A stretch of DNA of 64,000 bases from Phoronis australis (Eukaryota; Phoronida; Phoronidae), in NCBI GenBank assembly GCA_002633005.1, contig NMRA01000483.1:148460-212459 (forward strand), in the 5' to 3' direction. The notes below the pieces were generated by a model. It worked only from the letters and a program-made list of their open reading frames with translations. It was not told the origin of the DNA and did no database searches. The position numbers and the translations under genes are program-made. Shown here piece after piece: positions 55,301-61,300 of this stretch; the first letter of the stretch is position 1, and every line of letters begins with the position of its first letter.

Positions 55301-58300
55301 TGTCCTTTCAATCTGATGTATACCTCCAGGATTTCTGTCCCACAGTGACAAAACATGATGTCCAAAATATAAGAACTATTTACTATACAGTAATTCAATG
55401 CCTCAGTTTGGAATCTTAAAGGTACATTTCATTACACAATATAACCAAAATATTGATATCACAAATTCAGCTTTCACAAATTCAGCTTTCACAATTCAGC
55501 TTTCAAAATTCAGCTTTCACAAATTTGTCTCAAAGGGTAATTGATCTCTCCAGGCTGTCGAAAGCAATTTACAGCTCATCAACCTTTGACTTGAAAGGGT
55601 TCAATTTCACGGGTGAGAAACAGCATGTCCGCCGGACCCAAGACATGACCATCGGTCCTCCACAAATTGGGCCAACTCACCACAAAATGGGACCTACGCA
55701 AATAAAATGGGACCACCACACCAGAAAATGGGACTGACGCACCTAATAACTGTCCCACCACAAAATGCCGGAGACTGAACACGACCATCAGACAAAATGT
55801 TATCAATGCCTGTGTGATACTTGTTATGACGTAGCCAGTCAGTTAGCTGTATGAAAACTATCGTCAAAATACAGCTAGGTGCCATAGTGTGTGTTGAGCT
55901 CCATTAGATCCCCAAACTTTCACAAAACCTGAGTAGTTATGCTCGTAACCTCGTAATGAAACTTATATCATAATGTAGAGTTAACGACCAACGGGGTGCA
56001 TGCAAAATCTGGAAGTCAACTGACACTCACTTTGCCTGTTGCAGCTGTTTAAGTGAAAAACAATGATCCAATAAACATCATTTTCTTGCATAATTCTACG
56101 CCTTTTGTAACAAACAAAAAACCTGTCTTCGTTTTGAAAACAGTGCACTCGTGAAACACGCATGTGCCATTTTTTTAAATTTTGCGACATTTCTTACGAC
56201 GAGATGATGACAGCTTCACAGCAGCGAAATTTATTATGAAATTTGGTTTGATGGTATGTACTAAAAGCTTGTAACGAAATGAAACCACAGTTCTAATAAT
56301 TTGTAGTGACATGTACATAAACCTCGTGGAAGAGAAGAACAGTTGATTAAAGAATCGGGGGAAAAAAGAAACTGGCCAATAGGTGACACAATATTTCATG
56401 ACACCGAAAGCTGATGCAAAAGACCGCATCACAATTTTAGCAGTCGAATAAGAGTAGAACGCCAACATTTTCCAACACTGATTAATAATTTAGTTTACTC
56501 AGGGAAAAATGTAGTTTTTAATGACACTAATTTTGTGTCAGGTTTTATTTGGTCAGCTTTTTACCCATATCGGGGCAAAGCTGTATGCACTAAGGCTAGT
56601 TATGACGATAATTTACCCAAGAACCTGTTTATATCCTCGAACCCGTTTTTTTACGACTAAAACGTCATACTGGAAAAAATGAGTTTTATTATGTTCTAAA
56701 ACTTACGCAGTGGAAAAAAATCTTTGGGTTACAATTGTTAATTTTAAATGTTGACCTTCTTTCAATTGTTTATATGTCATCTGAGTGGTGGGGCGGCCAA
56801 GTTTCAATCCCCATTGATCATGTTCAGTCTTCGGCAGTCCTGTTTTGTGATGGAGCGGTCTCATTTGATCCCCGAAGCTCCTGCTTTGTGGTGAGTTGGT
56901 CCAATTTCGAGGACTGGCAGTCATGTTTTGGGCTGGGTGGTCATGTTGTTTCTCACCCGTGAACTTCGTACAAATTGGTCAACATCGTCAAAAGTGAATG
57001 GTTTCTGATGCTCATATAACTGGCTGACGAGCCCGAGTGATCTGCTTCCCCAATATCATTCTTTATCATGGCAAGGAAACACTGTTTAAGATCACTTTAA
57101 ATGATTATGCTCATTCAGAAACCTACTAAAATTAAAATATATTAAACTTACAGAGAATTAATACTCATTCTTTAATGTGATCCACAGAAAGAGTCAAAAA
57201 ACAGTCATAATTCTAAAGAATTGTTAAAATGCTTCAAACACATAAGCCATGTCTCTGAAACAGCAAAACTGCACTCAGTAAATCTCTCATTTTGTGACTC
57301 ATTTTTGTAATGACTACCTTGACTTAAAGCAGACCGTCAAGATTTATATATTATTCGTAAAGACAGTGTTCTTTCATCATAGCAAAAACGTTCACTTGAA
57401 AGATCATTATACATCAAATCATCAAAAATTCCAGAACACATTGTAATGTTTCATGACTGTAAAATACGCAACCTCACGTTTCCTTCAAAACGCTTGTGAC
57501 TGACTTAGCTAACTCCAGATATACCTTTGATAAAATTGGACCTTGCTTTTTGTTAATACATCCAAGTCAGTATTTAGATATCCTCAGGCTATACGTATTA
57601 CTAAGATTTACATTGAACATTAGACACAGACTACAAAGAGCTGCATCTGAATACCTTTAATCAGCTTGGCACTTTGCTTGGCATCTGCTGGCAGTGAAGG
57701 CGGCACTGCCTCTTTGTCCTTAGCTTTCTTTCTCATGGGACTAATAGATGTTGGTGTAGGAAGAGAGGGCAGCACTGGTTTACTGTGCGGAGGGCCTGGG
57801 GGTTGCTCCTCAACTACGTGACTACAAATGTTGAGCAGTCTAAAATGGAGAAACATGAAATTGGTGAAAACATTGAAAGCAATTGGTGAAAAAAGCAGTA
57901 AAAACTTGCTACGGTATCAGAGCCATCAATAAATAACGTACCGTTTTGAGTAAGTTGATAAAAATCTGATGACAAGCTGCCACTCTATGCATGAAAACAG
58001 GACAACAAAGCTGACAACAAAATGCAACATTTCTAAGGATGGGCATTCAGTGGTAGATGTCACTCATGTTAAAGTTAATAGAAGCTCGTTTGCCACGATT
58101 CTTTGAGGGGTTTGACATCTTGAGACTGAGGCGGATATCAAAAGTGAATATTACGTAACAAATAAAATTGCTGCCAGGGGCACATCACAAGTACGAACTG
58201 CCCAAAAAAGAAACTACTGCTCAGTACTGGATAAAATATTATCAGTCAAATGCAATGAGAACCTTTTATCACACTTGAAAGATCTTGAAACAACTGCAAA

Positions 58301-61300
58301 GAAATGCCAGTTGAGGGAACACAAGTAGTAAAAAAAGTCAAGCCAAGTTTCCATCAATATATTAAAAACATGCGACAAATTCCATCGGAGACTCTTCAAA
58401 CTGTTTGTCAGAAAGAAAGGGTGCCAAAATCAGATACCAAAATACCAATGAATTAAACATTAGAGAGACAGTGCACATCACACTGGACCCGTGCAAATAT
58501 GGTTAATCGCTAGTCCTCTTAATAGCAAATATTAGTGTCAAATTTCATGAAGTGCCACCATGGGACTTGATAATCGAAGAGACTGAAGCAAAACAAAAAA
58601 ATGTCATATGGGGAACACAGCTAGATCCATCATAAGTCACGGTAAGCCATCCTCTTAACACCTACCACATTGATCCAGGACAATCCTTTACTGAATGTGG
58701 TAGATATTGAGACAGAAACAAAAATTGCCACTAAGGGGTGTAGCAGTTGCTGGTCAAGATTTCTCTGAAAAACACCCATCAGTCATGCTAACCTCACTAA
58801 AAACAGTAAATTTCACTACGATCTTAAAACTAACTTAACTGGTAGATATTGAGACTGGTACAAACAAATAAAGGAAGCATCCTGGTGTTCAGATCCATCC
58901 GAAATTTAATGTAAGCCACGATATTGTCAACAGAAACATATCCCCAAATTGCATGACGATCCTTCAAACCATCAGGCAGAGAGTGAAATGGATCCCAACA
59001 GAACAAAAATTATTAAAATTTCTACTAAGGGACGCAGCACCAATTGATAGTAAAAAAATTACGGGTAGCGTCATCTCTTAGGGGAATCATATCTTCCAAA
59101 TTTCATATGGATGTTGCATGTAACTACACTCAGGTAGATTAACAGGCATGGCAGGAGTTTGATATGCTTTAAAGTTGTCATCTGTCATCAGCTTCATAGG
59201 AACCCATTTGGATTTTATTTCGTAATTTCATGAAGATCCTTCAAGTAGTTTAGAAGATACAGCAGTGAAAGCCAGATGCATGACAAAGGATGTCCAGATA
59301 GAGACAATGCAAACAGCAACATGTTTCTATATAAGATATGCAGGCGTATACATTTTCAAACTGGCCATGCCTGTATTCAGGAAGAAAGACAACAAAGCAA
59401 GGCTAACAGGCTAATAACTGGTCATAAATGGTCAAAAACAGACTAAACACCATAACAGCAGGTCATGATGATGCGGTGTGCACTATACATGCAAATCAAA
59501 AAATGGTGAGTTTACATAAAGCTAGTCAACAAACAACACATCCTGTTTTTGACCACTGCTACGGTATAGTTAGGTGAAAGCCAAAAGTAAACGTTTATAA
59601 ACATACTAATAGCTACAAATTACTATATTGGATCCAGTCTTTTGTCATGCCATCAATAACACTGAAATCTCAGGAAATTATTGTCAACCCTCAACTGAAC
59701 CCAAATGCCACTTCATGATCACGTTTTGTGTTTCTGCTGCTTCAGTGCACCCGTGTTCATTTCGTGGCATACTACTGAAAAACAAGTCATGTTCTGACAT
59801 TAACAACAATCTACATTTAGGGTTTTCAAAGTACTGAAAATACAACTTAACTCCAGACCTATCAAGTATAACGCTGATCAAATTAATTGGTTTGAAGGTC
59901 ATTGTCCAATTACATGTGAAAGTCAAAACAACTTATCACCTACTTAGCTAAGTGACTCAAAAGAGAGTCAGCTGACGGCACCATTAGTCTGTCCTGCAGT
60001 GACCCCCAGTGACCATCATCAGAGTTACTATTGCTTCCACCCGGATCTTCAACTTTTTTCAAACACTTGTAAGATGCACCTGTTAAAATAAAATTTAACA
60101 ATTAAAAACATTATTATGCATCACTAACAATTTGCTTTGCCATGCTCAAATTGTGACTGGCCATTCTAACTAATTCCTGAAATGAATGGAAAACACAGCT
60201 ATTCAACTTCGCACTTTGAGATTCCATCTGTTGAACTGTGTTAAGATTGAAATGTTTTAAGAAATTTGGCTACGTATAAAAGACGGAGAAAAGAATTCAT
60301 CATAAGTACTCTAAATTGCTAGCTTCCGCGTTAAGCACCAATGACATCAGCATTAATCAAGATTGTTAAAATAACAAGGCTTGCACACAAAGACTGTGAC
60401 CATTTATGCCATTATCTCAGTGACACCATGTTGCATGGAGGCAAGTAGCAACACAGCAATTATATAGTACAACCAAGTTGAGTGATTGAGGACATTTCTT
60501 ACCCAACTAACATGTATAATATGTTCTGTTGCGAAGTGATTGAGCTCGTCCGTACAAGCCCGAAAATATTTTCGTTTCTCTCACTATACGTCTAATAAAC
60601 CAAATGCTGATGCCACTTTTCGCTGCATTATGTCACAAACTCATTTTCCCCTCATGACACAGGCACCCACCATATGTCTAAAGATCTAATTCATGAAATG
60701 TAGTCCATCAATACCTGACACTGGCACTTGCCCTTTGTACTCGCTTCATTTCGGCCAGTTAAGTTTCATAATCATCGGTACTCCCTTGCACAAAAAAAAT
60801 AATTCAAAGTTTTGTAATTGTTTCACTAACTGTTCCCTTCTAAGTGGACATGGGAATGAAATATTGTTGTGATATACCTCCAACCACAAGTTAGTTTAGA
60901 CATCTCAACTAGACGTTTACCTCACAGCTTGTAAAGGCCCTACTCATCCGATTGTGGAACAGGTCATTAATTTCTGACACCAAAAAGAACACAACTAAGT
61001 GACACTCCTCTTGTACTTGCCAATACTCTGGCGTCACCATTTGGAGGAATTTTTCATCATGGCTTAGAAAGATGAAACATTTCTTATTTGGTTAATTAGC
61101 TTGGTTTACATGACATAAATTAACCAGTGAGTATTAAGGAAATCTCCCTTTAATTGGTAAGCACAATGGAAATGGTCCTTTAATTAAACAAACAAATTTA
61201 ACAAATTTCCCCATCTTTTTGGAACAACTGCACATGCTAGAGACACTTTTCACTTGCACATAACTATCATGAATTTTCTTTAAAAACAACGTAGCATAAT

